Shown: in pieces, positions 1 to 10,538 of the stretch | Numbering within the stretch: the stretch's first letter is position 1 | Layout of the letters: each line of letters opens with the position of its first letter | Origin: Thelonectria olida | Lineage: Eukaryota > Ascomycota > Sordariomycetes > Hypocreales > Nectriaceae | Assembly (NCBI GenBank): GCA_020736575.1 | Contig: JAGPYM010000007.1 | Location: 1,426,001 to 1,490,000, forward strand | Reading direction: 5' to 3' | Length of the DNA stretch: 64,000 nucleotides | Made by a program: the position numbers and the translations under genes | Notes under the pieces: generated by a model | The model's input: only the letters and a program-made list of their open reading frames with translations | The model's database searches: none | What the model was told of the DNA's origin: nothing

Positions 1-1798
1 ACGTGCCCAACGCCTTGATGATCGGGTCATGGCCGGCATACTCTTCGATTTCCGAGACTTTCATGACGGACGAGTTGCGCTCAGTGAGTCCAATGAGACG
101 ACAACCGTGGATGTTCAGAAGCTGTCGAGGTTGCTCCGACGGCTCTTCGCCTGCCAAAGCCAAGGCAGGATGCGCGACCTCTTTCTCGCCCTGAGGCTGT
201 GGTTGGGCATTTCTCTCGGCAGTGTGGTTAGCTGTGAAGAATGGAATCGTGGACAAGAGGCTAGAGAGCCCGTCGGTTCTGAGATAGACGAGAAGGCGGG
301 TCGCGATATCCTTTTGTTCGTGAGTAGGCTCGTCGTCATGGTTGTGTGGCTCTAGCGAATTCCCTTCCCAGTCAATCTTGCCCTGCTTCCAGAGTTCCAG
401 CTTCCTCTGATACCAAGGTGGATAGAGCCACGAGGTTAATGGCGCCGTCAAAAATGTCGTTACGAGAGCCATGACAACAAATATCGTAAAGGTCCGGGTG
501 CTCAGAATCTTGGCTTGGAGGCCGATGTTGAGGACGATGAGTTCCACAAGACCTTTGCATGACATGAGAGTGCCGATGGTGACGGATTCGCGCCAGACCA
601 ATCCATTGAGACGAGCGCCGAGTGTGCCTCCAAACAATTTGCTGAAGAAGGCAGTTACAATGACTGCAATAACATAGCCCCAAATGACACCGCTATCGAG
701 CAGCGACAGATTGGTGTTGATGCCAGACAGGGCAAAGAACAGAGGCACGAAGAGGGTCGAAATGAGATCTTCAATCTTCTCAGTGAGCTTGATGGCAAAG
801 CCACCCTCATGCGGACACATCAAACCAACCATAAAGGCGCCGAAGATAGAGTGAACGCCAATAATACTAGTAAAGAAGGCGGAAGCAAAGACCATCAGAA
901 TCGTCAAGGCCACGACGGCCTCGCTCGGCCCATTCTCGAGGCTGCGAGTCTTTCGAAGCACCCACATGAAGCAAGGCCGCACAGCGAATGCAAGGAACAA
1001 GGCGTATCCGACGGATACGAGCAAGATCCAGACTGTGGTCAAGCCGGCTCCGGAATTGACCAAAGTGACGCAGAGGGCGAGGAGGACCCATCCGACCACG
1101 TCGTTGATGATGCCCGAGGTGAGGACGATGACGCCAACGTTTGTGTTGAGCAGTTTGAGAGCAGTTAGAATGCGACACAGGACTGGAAACGCGGTGATTG
1201 CAATGGCGATGCCGATGAAAAGAGCAAAGACTGCAAAGCTGATGGGCGCCAATTCCGGATCGTCGCCGAATTCGTTATAAAGACCGTACGCGAGCGCCAC
1301 GCCGCAGCCAAAGGGAATGGCCATGTCCAAGGTCGCGACACCAACGGCGATGCGCCAATTGCGCAAGAGATACATCAGATTGATCTCCATGCCGACTAGG
1401 AAGAGGTATAGAATGAGGCCAATGTTGGCCGCAAGCCGGAAGGGAGCCATGCCATTCTTTGGGAAAATGGCATCTGTGAAGCCTGGGACACGACCTAACA
1501 CGGATGGGCCGAGAATGATGCCCTGAGATGGAGGGTTAGCAATTGATGAGCGGATGTTTGCATGACTTTGTGAGCTTACCGTAATCACTTCGGCAATGAC
1601 TCTGGGTTCCCTGATCTTGCCCAACGGCCAATAAAGGAGTCTGGTGAGGGAAATGACAATTGTAGCTTGGATGATGAACAGAGTGATGGGATCGGAAGGA
1701 TTGTAGACGGTGGGGTTGAGGCCCTCGAAGATGCCCCCTTGGGATGGCGCCCTGGCAGCCGTTGCCGAAGCAGGTGAAGCGGTGCTCGTCGTCGACAT
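1..1798 (-). CDS. K+/H+ antiporter, Kha1/CPA2 family (3' end beyond left edge)
   Basis: Cation/proton exchanger of the CPA2 family, expected in an internal membrane (Kha1-like), exchanging K+ or Na+ for H+. Exon 1 is 1580-1798 and exon 2 runs from 1522 to the left edge; the 57-bp intron has GTAAGC and CAG ends. The product starts MSTTSTASPASAT and shows many hydrophobic segments of a Na_H_Exchanger domain: GIILGPSVLG, LFLVGMEINL, and GVHSIFGAFMVGLMCPH, followed by the cytosolic tail with a DDEPTHEQ stretch. The C terminus is missing because the gene leaves the window. I chose the ATG at 1798 because it opens directly onto the first membrane helix and the frame then splices cleanly. Family assignment is secure; ion specificity is not. 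Confidence 0.9.
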   Translation of the reverse strand, partial: MSTTSTASPASATAARAPSQGGIFEGLNPTVYNPSDPITLFIIQATIVISLTRLLYWPLGKIREPRVIAEVITVSSQSHANIRSSIANPPSQGIILGPSVLGRVPGFTDAIFPKNGMAPFRLAANIGLILYLFLVGMEINLMYLLRNWRIAVGVATLDMAIPFGCGVALAYGLYNEFGDDPELAPISFAVFALFIGIAIAITAFPVLCRILTALKLLNTNVGVIVLTSGIINDVVGWVLLALCVTLVNSGAGLTTVWILLVSVGYALFLAFAVRPCFMWVLRKTRSLENGPSEAVVALTILMVFASAFFTSIIGVHSIFGAFMVGLMCPHEGGFAIKLTEKIEDLISTLFVPLFFALSGINTNLSLLDSGVIWGYVIAVIVTAFFSKLFGGTLGARLNGLVWRESVTIGTLMSCKGLVELIVLNIGLQAKILSTRTFTIFVVMALVTTFLTAPLTSWLYPPWYQRKLELWKQGKIDWEGNSLEPHNHDDEPTHEQKDIATRLLVYLRTDGLSSLLSTIPFFTANHTAERNAQPQPQGEKEVAHPALALAGEEPSEQPRQLLNIHGCRLIGLTERNSSVMKVSEIEEYAGHDPIIKALGT

Positions 1799-2578
1799 GT
1801 TGGCTGATGGCCGCGCAAAGCGAAGCTGCGAATTGCTCGCGTTTAACCACGCACTGCAGTAATGGAGAGAAGAAGCTGGACTGACGCGAACGAGGAGGGG
1901 ATACGAGTTGATAAGAACGACGGCACAGCCCCCGATCAAAGTGTAGTGTCACATGTCTCGAACTCCATTGCACTGAACAAAGCCGCTATTCTTTTAAAGA
2001 AACATTTTGAGTTGACCGCCGCCCGCCCGCATTACTGGTTGGCTTGGCAGTGTCAAGCGAACCAAACATGGTCGACGAATCGCGGAGTACAGAGACTTGG
2101 AGTGAGGGGAAGACAAGGGAGGGATTGACTCGCGGCCAGTTATGTAATTGAAATTGCTTGGCTAGACTTGGTTGACCTATGAGATGAGTCGGTGGCTTTT
2201 GAAGGAATGGTCTGCTGAGGGGAGAAAGCCAAGGCGTGTCGGGGAACTCAACCAAGCAATGAAACAGGTAGCTGAACTTGTGCGTGACCAGCGTAAAGTC
2301 ATCAAATCGAGCATTATAGTAGTCTCAAACATGTGGCTGCCCAACTTTATCTCCATCTACATAGGTGGGAGTGATTGTTGGAATCCAAGGTAAGGGCATG
2401 AGGCTCGTGTCGCGGCCTTGCCACCATAGAAGCGGACATTTCCATATGAGAACCTAAGACGTTCAGCCTAATGAGTGTGCATTCATGCAATAAAACTTAC
2501 AAACAGGAAAGAATTAGCGAATGGACGAGAGCCAAAGACTTAAATAAAAATACTCGCAACCTTGAGTTCAGGAGATTC
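1799..2578. other. Intergenic region upstream of the antiporter
   Basis: About 780 bp between the antiporter start and the stop of the next gene. It should hold the antiporter promoter and the 3' flank of the SesA-ankyrin gene. I see no coding region with family similarity and no clear repeat. Confidence 0.5.
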
Positions 2579-4535
2579 TCAGCCCACTGCGTCATGGAAA
2601 ATACCCAGCCTTGCCTCCTCTGGAATCTCATAGCCATGCTCCTCTAAAATACCAAGAAACTCCACATATAGATCAGATCGCAAGCCTTTACCAAGCTCAA
2701 ATGATGTAAACTTTTCCTGGTCCATTCCCATCGTTTTAGAAAACCGGGAAGTGCAAGTTGCCTCGATAGTCGGATCAGCTCCATTGAGAACCAGGCATCG
2801 GATCTTTGCTAACGGTTCCTTCGGTTGCTGGAAAAAGTTGAAGACTAGTCCGTAGTGCAATGGTGTCCAACCGAGGTCATCCTGGCGGTTGATATAATCT
2901 GGCGGACATGTGTCGCAGAGAAACTGAACTGCGTCTGTCTCAAATGACAGCTCTGCAGCAAGATGCAGGAGGCATCTTCCATCTGCGAACACTCTGGAAA
3001 AGTCGAGCCCAGCCTTCTCTAAAAACTTGAGACACTCTAAACTTGATCCTTTGGACCGTAGAGCGTTAAGGAATGCCGACCATCCTCGAATGTGCACCGA
3101 CTCGAAGTCAGTGTAGTATTGATCCTGTAGAATATGGAAGAATTCCAAAGTTCGGGGCGCAAGATTATCGTTCACCAAGTTGAGCATAGATAACGACCGA
3201 CCGCACGCGGTTTCGTGGACAGAACCATCGTACTCGATAAGCGAGCGAAGAATATCGAGCCAAGACTGGTTTGAGGGCGGAATCTGCGGAATCTCACCAT
3301 CACGTCTTTGGTTCATGCCTAGAGCACAGAAAACTGGTACGCTGTGATATAGATGATCAAAATAGTGTCCAACAAGATGAGACGAGTGCGTATTGCACGG
3401 GTACTGACATTCTGTCATCATCCCCAATATTTGGGTCCGCTCCTGCTTCCAGTAATAGCTTTATGGCATCTATATTTCCATTCTTGATTGCCAGCTGCCG
3501 TCTCTTAGTGTGTCTGAACGTCAGTTTGGGCCGTCGTTGACCTACTAGTAGAGGTGTCTGGCCGGTGCAGCTGGATCTGTCTCCAACTGAGCCTGATTTA
3601 TTCATAAGATGCTGCCGAATTTGTGGGACATCGCCCTTGCTACAGGCAACCATGAATGGCGAGTCGATCGACACTCGATTTTGCATCCTGATAAAGGCCG
3701 GTACCGTTAATGTTAGTTCGAAATCAAAGCTCTTCAACCAGAGCCAGGGAGGAAACTTGTAACCGAGCGAGATGTATGCCACAAGTAGGTACTGAGAACA
3801 CGACTTGGTCGTGACTGCGCCATAAAATCCCATTCTCCTGAACCATGATTCTGGACCGATAGATTGGCTCTTCCATTGCGTGGCAGACTGGAGAAGGGGT
3901 GATCGTTTCGCGAAGTTCACTTCCTGTCTTGGCCGTTGTCCACTTTGTTCGATGATAGAGGATTGAAGTCGTAGTGTTAGAACAACAGCTTTGCTGTTTG
4001 CTTGTTAGCCATCACCTGAGGCACAGCGCCTACAAACAGAACAGGGCAGGAAAGTATTAGAATAAAGCGAGGGATAGGGTGGGCAGAGGCGGACATACAA
4101 AGTTGCAAGTTGTATGACGAGCTGCAAGATGCAATCAGCTTCGTCCAAATCTTCAAGCAGCTTCTTCAGCGTGCGCTGATCCTTAAGAACCCAGGCGAGA
4201 CGTTTGCGAGTTTTCCTTATATCGTGATTTGCAACTGTCTGGCCTTTCTGTTGGGCTTTGCTCAGCGTGTCCTGGACCCGAAAAGTGGCGTCTAGCAAGA
4301 GCCCCCTTGTTTCGGGCGTCAAGATATCGCTGTCGTTGCAGTCAACGACAAATGATCGTAGTTGCTTCAATACCTGCTGGAGAAATCGTAGTTTGTCCTG
4401 GATCTGAAGTAGAATTCTCGGGGCTTCGGCGACGTTGTTGCAAAAGTCGACAATCTCTTTCGTCACCTGAGCCAAGTGAACCAGGACTTGGGAGACAGAG
4501 GCGATCCCGCCGACCACTGCAATGATTTCAGCCAT
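2579..4535 (-). CDS. SesA-type N-terminal domain protein with ankyrin repeats
   Basis: Predicted 577-aa protein from four exons: 4099-4535, 3546-3993, 3409-3494 and 2579-3341. Residues 1 to about 125 match the helical N-terminal domain found on fungal NLR/STAND proteins (SesA-like): it begins MAEIIAVVGGIASVSQVLVHL-like and continues with LQIQDKLRFLQQVLKQL. The C-terminal half has degenerate ankyrin repeats, for example LAIKNGNIDAIKLLLEAGADPN, GRCLLHLAAELS and LGWTPLHYGL. There is no NACHT or NB-ARC P-loop between them. The first intron's branch point CTAAC lies next to its CAG acceptor; intron 2 is only 51 bp and in frame, so it could be retained; intron 3 uses a GTCAGT donor and is the least certain. 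Such proteins are associated with fungal allorecognition or signalling; the partner is unknown. Confidence 0.75.
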
Positions 4536-5439
4536 TGCAGCTGCCCCTGGTTTGGCAGTTTGTTGGTTTCGATCACGTTGCTCTGATAGCCGAAATACGA
4601 AAAGGCAAGCATTTATCCAAGACTTCACAACGTATCCCAGCGACCCCGAGGCATTCCATTTCGAGTTGGCTGCTGGCTGCGCCACTTTGCCTGTGAAGGA
4701 GGAACGCCACGGCTGCTGTTGAGCGGATTTTTCTGGCGCATTTCGCCTCATTCACGATTGATTCGTTCACAGTAAGCCACGTACGACTCTGCCTTGCGAT
4801 CGGCTTTGGGAAAGTCGGACTACTGTACGTAGGTACATTTGATAGGGGTGCATAAAGTGAGCCTCGTGACTAGATAAATAGTGACTTGGGCGACCATAAA
4901 ATCGGTCGGCTTCCGCACACGTGGAGGGAGCACATTGAACCACTCCCACCGACTTCCTCCCCTTGAAACCACTCTCCGCAGAGTGCCCGCCTCATTCATA
5001 CAGATTTCGCTATCATTAGTGTCAACCTCGATCAATATCACCCATTGCCGACAAACAACTAAGCACCCTCGGTAGCCCTTGGCGAGGATATCTCATGAAA
5101 TGGAATGCCAAAATACCGGTATACGGGGTGAAACCTGGCCCTGGTGGAAGGTTGTCCAGTCCGCTTGGCAGGGTGGGCTTCTCAGTTACAGCGGCTGCCA
5201 AAGTTGGAGATGTGTAAGATCCCTCTTTTCAGGCTGTATACAATTCAAAAGTTAACAAGAAATAGTGTAACTGCTACCAAGACTGGCAATCGGTGGCGGC
5301 TACCCCTACTTGCTTAGCCTGTCACCATAGTATGTGTACAATGTGCGACTTTGATAATATAACAGGCTCTACGGATAAGTAAACTTAGAATGATTATTTA
5401 TCTAAAAGAAGCCCGGTATTTACTACTTGTATTATTTGA
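4536..5439. other. Intergenic, becoming AT-rich towards the NYN remnant
   Basis: About 900 bp. The left part is the likely promoter of the SesA-ankyrin gene. From about 5240 the sequence turns AT-rich and full of stops in all frames, which fits decay of the 5' part of the following pseudogene. No gene recognised. Confidence 0.4.
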
Positions 5440-6294
5440 ATATTCGTATGAATAGGAATATTAATACTATTCAGAGCCAAAAGACATGCCAAGAAGAATA
5501 ACATGAGCGTGGATGCGGACTGGATATAGCGATTCGATCTTAATCGTCTGAAGGCTCTTCTCGCTAGTCAGCGAACCAACAAGAAGCACTTTTCCATCGA
5601 ATTCAGGTTGTGTGTGGCCACCCTTACTCCCGCGGACGCATTTTGGAATGCCATCAAGTCGCACGATGTTAAAGTGGCCACGTTTGCGCGAAGTGGCTGG
5701 ACAGGACGTGAAAAGCAGGTCGACCACAGCATCATCGCCGATTCCGTGGAGTAGGTGGTAGCAACTCTCATAAGAAATTTCGTAATGAATTCATCTTTGT
5801 GTCGGGCGACAGTGATCTTCACACTGCCGTTGGGAAAGCCGTGGACTACGGTTTTCAGGTCCACGTGTGGTCGTGGGAAAATAGCCTGGCCTTGAAGTGT
5901 TGACGTACGCGGAATATTGCTAGGATGATCTCCAGAGAGCTGAAGCAGAGTTGGCTATTTCCAACCGATTCGTAAAACTCCCGAGGTCGGGGGTGGAGAT
6001 TCAAATCAAGACGACGGCTTTGAGGAGGTTAAGACCTCTTCAAAAAGACGAAACGATGGATTGAAGAAAGATCAACAAAAAGCGAGAATACGGTGTTGCT
6101 AGCGAAGGAGCTGTGAAAATATGGCAAATTGCAAGTACGCTCGCACCAGGACAGAAGAACAAGACTTTGAGCTCTGTGGGCGGAAGAAAGCACGAAAATA
6201 CAAGTTCTGTACAAACAGAAATTGCGTCAAAGGAAAAGATTGTAGCTTTGCGCATTCTGAGAAGGAATTATTTGTTCCACATGCGACAAGTTGA
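5440..6294 (+). pseudogene. Decayed NYN-domain nuclease / CCCH zinc-finger gene
   Basis: Reading + frame from 5440 gives a continuous NYN (PIN-like RNase) pattern broken by stops: IFV at the start, then RFDLNRLKALLASQRTNKK, FWNAIKSHDVKVATFARSG, GREKQVDHSIIADSVE, a stop at 5752, and after a frame change (frame of 5787) FIFVSGDSDLHTAVGKAVDYG and VHVWSWENSLA. The acidic residues expected for the active site (VDHSIIAD, SGDSD) are present. Stops at 5449 (TGA), 5527 (TAG) and 5752 (TAG) fall where sense codons are expected and are of the C-to-T/G-to-A kind. Downstream lies a CCCH finger (separate entry). NYN plus CCCH is a known fungal combination. Open frames on the opposite strand here are shadows. 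The family call rests on pattern recognition only. Confidence 0.55.
6121..6294 (+). CDS. Short ORF with CCCH zinc finger (57 aa), probably 3' part of the NYN gene
   Basis: ATG at 6121, stop TGA at 6292. The peptide contains FCTNRNCVKGKDCSFAHSEK, a C-x4-C-x5-C-x3-H finger (Cys30, Cys35, Cys41, His45) of the RNA-binding CCCH class, preceded by a second cysteine pair (Cys4, Cys19). It lies about 200 bp after the NYN remnant on the same strand, so I read it as the former C-terminal RNA-binding module of that gene rather than an independent gene. A further open stretch ending at 6491, containing KDRMYFLNDYMVYEME, may belong to the same ancestral protein. It could still be expressed as a micro-protein, but nothing shows this. 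Confidence 0.5.
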   Translation: MANCKYARTRTEEQDFELCGRKKARKYKFCTNRNCVKGKDCSFAHSEKELFVPHATS

Positions 6295-7262
6295 CATTAA
6301 ATGGAGCAATGCCGCCGTCGGAATGAGACTATTGTCGCTTGCATGTATGTAGACCGGACGACTGAAGGTTATCTCTGCGGGAGAAGGACCGGATGTATTT
6401 CCTTAATGATTACATGGTTTATGAGATGGAAAACCAGGACATAGATAGAAACTATTGTTTGCGCATCTCCGCCCTTCTCCGGCCACAATAAATACTCGAG
6501 ATGCTCCGTGACTTGTGTCCACTCTCATTGCCGGCCTTTGACCACCAAGTTCTCGCAAGGACTCAAAGAACAATGATCTTCACCTCTTGTTACACTTTCA
6601 GAATAGTTTTAAATGTTTGATACATCAATTCCTTCTGTTAAACAATGCACATGCTGCTCACGGATGGCAACAATCGGTGTTGTCTCGGAAATCCTTGGCA
6701 GCTTATCCTTGCCTTATCTTGCAGCTGGAGCTGGATTCAGGGGATGTGTTTCTACTGTTACTGTGAGAGTGGCACGATGTAATATATTCGTGTTTTCGTG
6801 AGCCATATCTTTCGGTCTGTAGTTGTAGATTGCGGAGGAGGCGGCGATTGCGGCATGGGCGGCCTGCGGGAGTGACCAGTCTGACCGCAGCACCTAGGGT
6901 CAGTTCAGCCAACCAGAAGAGCTCAAGTTATCAAGAGAGAATATACAACTTCATGCAGGAGAGATAGCCAATTCCAAGGTGTGTATGCAATACGACACCC
7001 GATGCTCCGAATTACATGATATTGAAGTGACGGCGGCGTTTGCGGCGCCAGCGGCATTGCGGCCAAGATAAGTCATGGTAACGACTTACAAGGCTCTCGA
7101 TGCGGTGTATCAAGTAAGGAAAGAATGTGAAGAGTATAAGATAATTGAAGAATCCGCTGATTCAGAAGTCTCATCCATCAGCTATCCGAGAATCTTGACA
7201 ATCCTCGACTATCAATCCATCGATACCCTCACTCTACGACCTTTACCAGCCACCTTTTCAAA
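6295..7262. other. Intergenic, upstream of the cyanide hydratase/nitrilase
   Basis: About 970 bp. It contains a run of GCGGC-rich words (about 6830-6890 and 7030-7065) and a pyrimidine-rich stretch just before the ATG at 7263. I found no copy of the CGG-N7-CCG element seen at the neighbouring transporter and glucosidase genes. No coding region recognised beyond the possible pseudogene tail to 6491. Confidence 0.4.
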
Positions 7263-8537
7263 ATGCCTGCGACCATCCGTCAGTACAAGGCTGCCTGTGT
7301 GCAGTCGGAGCCCGGCTGGTTTAACCTCGAGAAGTCGGTCCAGAAGACCATTGATCTCATCCAAGAGGCCGGAGAAAAGGGATGCAAGCTGATTGCATTC
7401 CCGGAAACATGTGAGTTCCCTTCAATCGACCATCGCACCACCGCCAACTAACACATGATAGGGATCCCTGGGTATGATCCTAATTGAGTGCATGCGCATC
7501 TTTACTAACAAGGCCTTAGGTACCCCTACTGGCAGTGGCGAGTCAACTACCAGGATTCCCTACCCCTACTGAAGGAATACCACCAAAACAGTCTTCGGCC
7601 AGACTCGGGCGAGATGCGACGTATTCGAGCTGCGACCAAGGCAGCTCAGATCTTCGTCTCACTTGGATACTCCGAGATTGACGGAAACAGTCTTTACATG
7701 GCCCAGATCATCATCAACCCCGCTGGCGATGTCATCAACCACCGCCGCAAGATTAAGCCAACTCATGTCGAGCGCCTCGTCTTCGGTGAAGGGACCGGCG
7801 ACTCCCTCGACAGTGTTGTTGAGACGGAAATTGGCGCCTTGGGCCACCTCAACTGCTGGGAGAATGTACGTTGCATGTTTCGATTGCCTGCCTCAGATGG
7901 CTAACAATGGCAGATGAACCCATTCCTCAAGGCTCACGCATGTGCTCTCAATGAGCAGATCCACGTTGCCGCCTGGCCTGTCTACCCTCCTGCCACTACG
8001 CTCAAGTACCCTGACCCTTACACCAACATCTCCGAGGTTCAGTCGGAGCTTGTCACGCCTGCTTATGCATATGAGACGGGAACATGGACTCTTGCCCCGA
8101 CTCAGGTCGTAACTCGCGAGGGCGCGCGTCTGAACCTCCCCAAGCGCCTCCAGGATGACGAAGCTGCTGTCGATGGTGAAGCCGCGGTGATTGGCAACGG
8201 TTTTGCTCGCATCTATCGACCTGACGGGTTCAGAGCTGTTGATGATCCTGCGAAGACGTTTGATGGCATCGTCATTGTCGATGTTGACCTGGATGAGAAC
8301 CTGCTCACCAAGCGACTTGCTGATTTCGTAAGTTTAAGTGTCGATTATTCTGACGATGTACTGACCATGTTGCGGGAAAAGGGAGGCCACTACATGCGAC
8401 CCGATCTCATTCGGCTGCTTGTCGACAAGACTCCTAAGACTTACATTGTGGACGCCAATGCTGCCGATCCCACCACTTTCCTCAGCACCCTTGAGCGGCT
8501 TGGCCTTGGCAAGGCTCTCCCGGCTACCGAAGAGTAG
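7263..8537 (+). CDS. Cyanide hydratase / nitrilase
   Basis: Predicted 357-aa carbon-nitrogen hydrolase from five exons: 7263-7410, 7462-7471 (a 10-bp micro-exon), 7520-7865, 7914-8327 and 8382-8537. The catalytic triad is complete: Glu48 in AFPETWIPGYP, Lys130 in [12 protein letters not shown], and Cys165 in LNCWEN. C-terminal [17 protein letters not shown] is typical of the fungal branch. These enzymes hydrate HCN to formamide (cyanide hydratase) or hydrolyse nitriles to acids; sequence alone does not separate the two, but the N-terminal pattern ([16 protein letters not shown]) is close to fungal cyanide hydratases. Expected to be cytosolic and to form helical oligomers. The last intron is 54 bp and in frame, so reading through it would add 18 residues between LADF and GGHY. 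Neighbouring sugar porter and beta-glucosidase suggest cyanogenic or nitrile glycoside use. Confidence 0.9.
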
Positions 8538-9002
8538 GAAGTCTGCCGTGCCTTGGCCAATATTTGATGGGGATTGAGGAATGCCAACAAGGATCAACAA
8601 GAATGGCGCAGCCTTGAATTGTTCTGACTCCAAATGATGGCCAGTTGGACACGCGAACTCTTTCCTTACGTCTTAGGACACATGAAAGAAACACCTATTA
8701 GAAATCGTCATTAGGAGGCATAGCAAGCTTCATTCAAGATATGCCACCTCTGATGCTTTGAGCATTATTTGGTCTTTGTTCACTCCAATCCTATCCTTAA
8801 TCCCATCTACTGTGATGGCCAATAGCCCCATCCCCACGCATTTGCAGTGTTCAAACGACGTAGATGAGACTTCGAGATTCGAAACAACGAATTATCGTAT
8901 TAGCTGTCCGCTCCGGGCCAGTTGCCATCATAGATAAGGGCAAACAAATAGAGCTCGACACGACGAACGAAAGTTGTATATAGTTCAACACTATGTGTCT
9001 AT
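8538..9002. other. Convergent intergenic region
   Basis: About 465 bp between the 3' ends of the nitrilase (+) and the sugar porter (-). It should carry both 3' UTRs. Nothing else is visible. Confidence 0.5.
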
Positions 9003-10538
9003 CTAAGAAGAAGAATTCTTCTTTTCCATTTCCTGGTAAATACTCTCAACATCCCCATCGCCACCCTCGATCTTTTCTCCAAAGGCCTCCTGGATCCTCT
9101 CCAACGTGTAACCCCGAGTCTCAGGATACAGGAAGTAAAAGATCGCGATTTCAACCACGAGCCAAACCACGTAAACCAAGTAATACTTCCATCCCAGGTT
9201 GTCCATGCCAATGGGGTTGACGAATTGGTTAAAGAAGGAGGCGGCCTTTGTCGAAAACACCATGATACTCAGACCCATAGCTCGGAGTCGGAACGGCAGA
9301 ATTTCAGTGGGATAGAGGAACAGCAACGGGTTGAGACAAATGTTAAACGAGGTGTAGTAGATGAAGATGAATCCCAGGGCGGACTTGCTGGCGGCTTTGG
9401 AGCTGGTCTTGTTGTAGACAGCGATGCTTGCAGTCAAGGCTGAAAAGGTGAGCAGCATGGCAATCGCGCCGCCAACAAACATCTTTCGTCGGCCGATCTT
9501 GGTAGAGAGAACGGCAGCCGCAAGTGCTGTGGCATAGTTGACAGTGCTGATGGTGCCGGTGAGCATAGTCTGCTCTCGCTGTGTTTCGATTCCGATGCTG
9601 GTCAAGATCTTTGTGAGATAGTACGAAACCAAGCCGTTACCACTCCATTGCCCGAAGAAAGCGAGGGTGACGAGGATGGCGAATCGTTTGCGGTTCGCTG
9701 GCGTCTTGAAGAAGAGTGTGATGCCCGAAGACTCAATTTCCTTTTCGGCTCGTAGGGTTTCGTTCATCTCGTGGAACTCGGCCACCACCAAAGGATCCGA
9801 TGCGTCGCCGTTTCCGTGACGCTTGACGAGAATTCCAAAAGCCTCCTCGTTCCGGCCCTTGAAGCAAAGCCAGCGGGGAGACTCATCCAGGAACCAAACG
9901 GAGCAGATCTGGATCACCGCGGGGCCAGCTTGCAAGAGTGTTGGGAGACGCCATGCCCAAGCACTAGGGATGCGATAGCTGCCGAAACCGACCCAGCCGG
10001 CGAAGAGAGCTCCAAGATAGAAACTGGTGTTGTAGAGCGAGCCAAAGAAGACACGGTGTCGAGGATGCGCCAGCTCCGAGATGAGAATGGGTGCTGCAGT
10101 CAAGGCAAGCGTGATTCCAAAACCAACAATAACCCTGCCTCCGATGAAGAGCCCGATGGAGTGACTGGCACATTGCATGATGACACCGATAAGCATGATG
10201 AAGCTGCCAATCAAGATCGACAGCTTGCGGCCGAAGCGGTCAGAGATAAAGGCAGACACGGGTGTAGAGATGATCGCCCCGAGAGGATAGGCTGCACTGG
10301 TGAAGCCAAGCAGGGCACCCTTGGGGCTTCCAAACTCCTCCTTCCAAGCTGAAATACCCTGCAAAACTGTCAAAACCGACGCATCGAGTCCATTGGTGGC
10401 GGAAACGACGAGACAAGCGGGAGCAAGGATGCAGTATAGATGAAAGAGCGAAGGCGTTAGGGCAAAGGCCGAACGCTTATCCTGGGCGAGAATCTCCGCG
10501 ACTGACAAAGTCGGCTGGGCTGGCGGTGTTGTACCCAT
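9003..10538 (-). CDS. MFS sugar porter, lactose/cellodextrin-permease-like
   Basis: Single-exon gene, 511 aa, 12 predicted membrane helices. Sugar-porter signatures are present: DRFGRK after helix 2, ESPRWL in the central loop, TKIGRRKM after helix 8 and YPETRGYTLE after helix 12. The beginning of helix 1 (ATNGLDASVLTVLQGISAW) resembles the Lac12/cellodextrin group, which takes up disaccharides and other beta-glycosides by proton symport at the plasma membrane. I used the ATG at 10538 (MGTTPPAQ); an upstream in-frame extension lacks transporter features and is probably leader. Three CGG-N7-CCG elements lie 315-490 bp upstream. Beside the GH3 enzyme and the nitrilase it is the natural uptake step, but the substrate is inferred. 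Confidence 0.88.
   Translation of the reverse strand: MGTTPPAQPTLSVAEILAQDKRSAFALTPSLFHLYCILAPACLVVSATNGLDASVLTVLQGISAWKEEFGSPKGALLGFTSAAYPLGAIISTPVSAFISDRFGRKLSILIGSFIMLIGVIMQCASHSIGLFIGGRVIVGFGITLALTAAPILISELAHPRHRVFFGSLYNTSFYLGALFAGWVGFGSYRIPSAWAWRLPTLLQAGPAVIQICSVWFLDESPRWLCFKGRNEEAFGILVKRHGNGDASDPLVVAEFHEMNETLRAEKEIESSGITLFFKTPANRKRFAILVTLAFFGQWSGNGLVSYYLTKILTSIGIETQREQTMLTGTISTVNYATALAAAVLSTKIGRRKMFVGGAIAMLLTFSALTASIAVYNKTSSKAASKSALGFIFIYYTSFNICLNPLLFLYPTEILPFRLRAMGLSIMVFSTKAASFFNQFVNPIGMDNLGWKYYLVYVVWLVVEIAIFYFLYPETRGYTLERIQEAFGEKIEGGDGDVESIYQEMEKKNSSS

Noticed and set aside
5467..5864. Two overlapping minus-strand open frames
   Set aside because: They mirror the NYN-domain remnant on the + strand, which carries the recognisable motifs.
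9771..10352. 193-codon open frame on + strand
   Set aside because: Antisense shadow of the sugar porter at 9003-10538; composition is low-complexity acidic/basic and no family matches.
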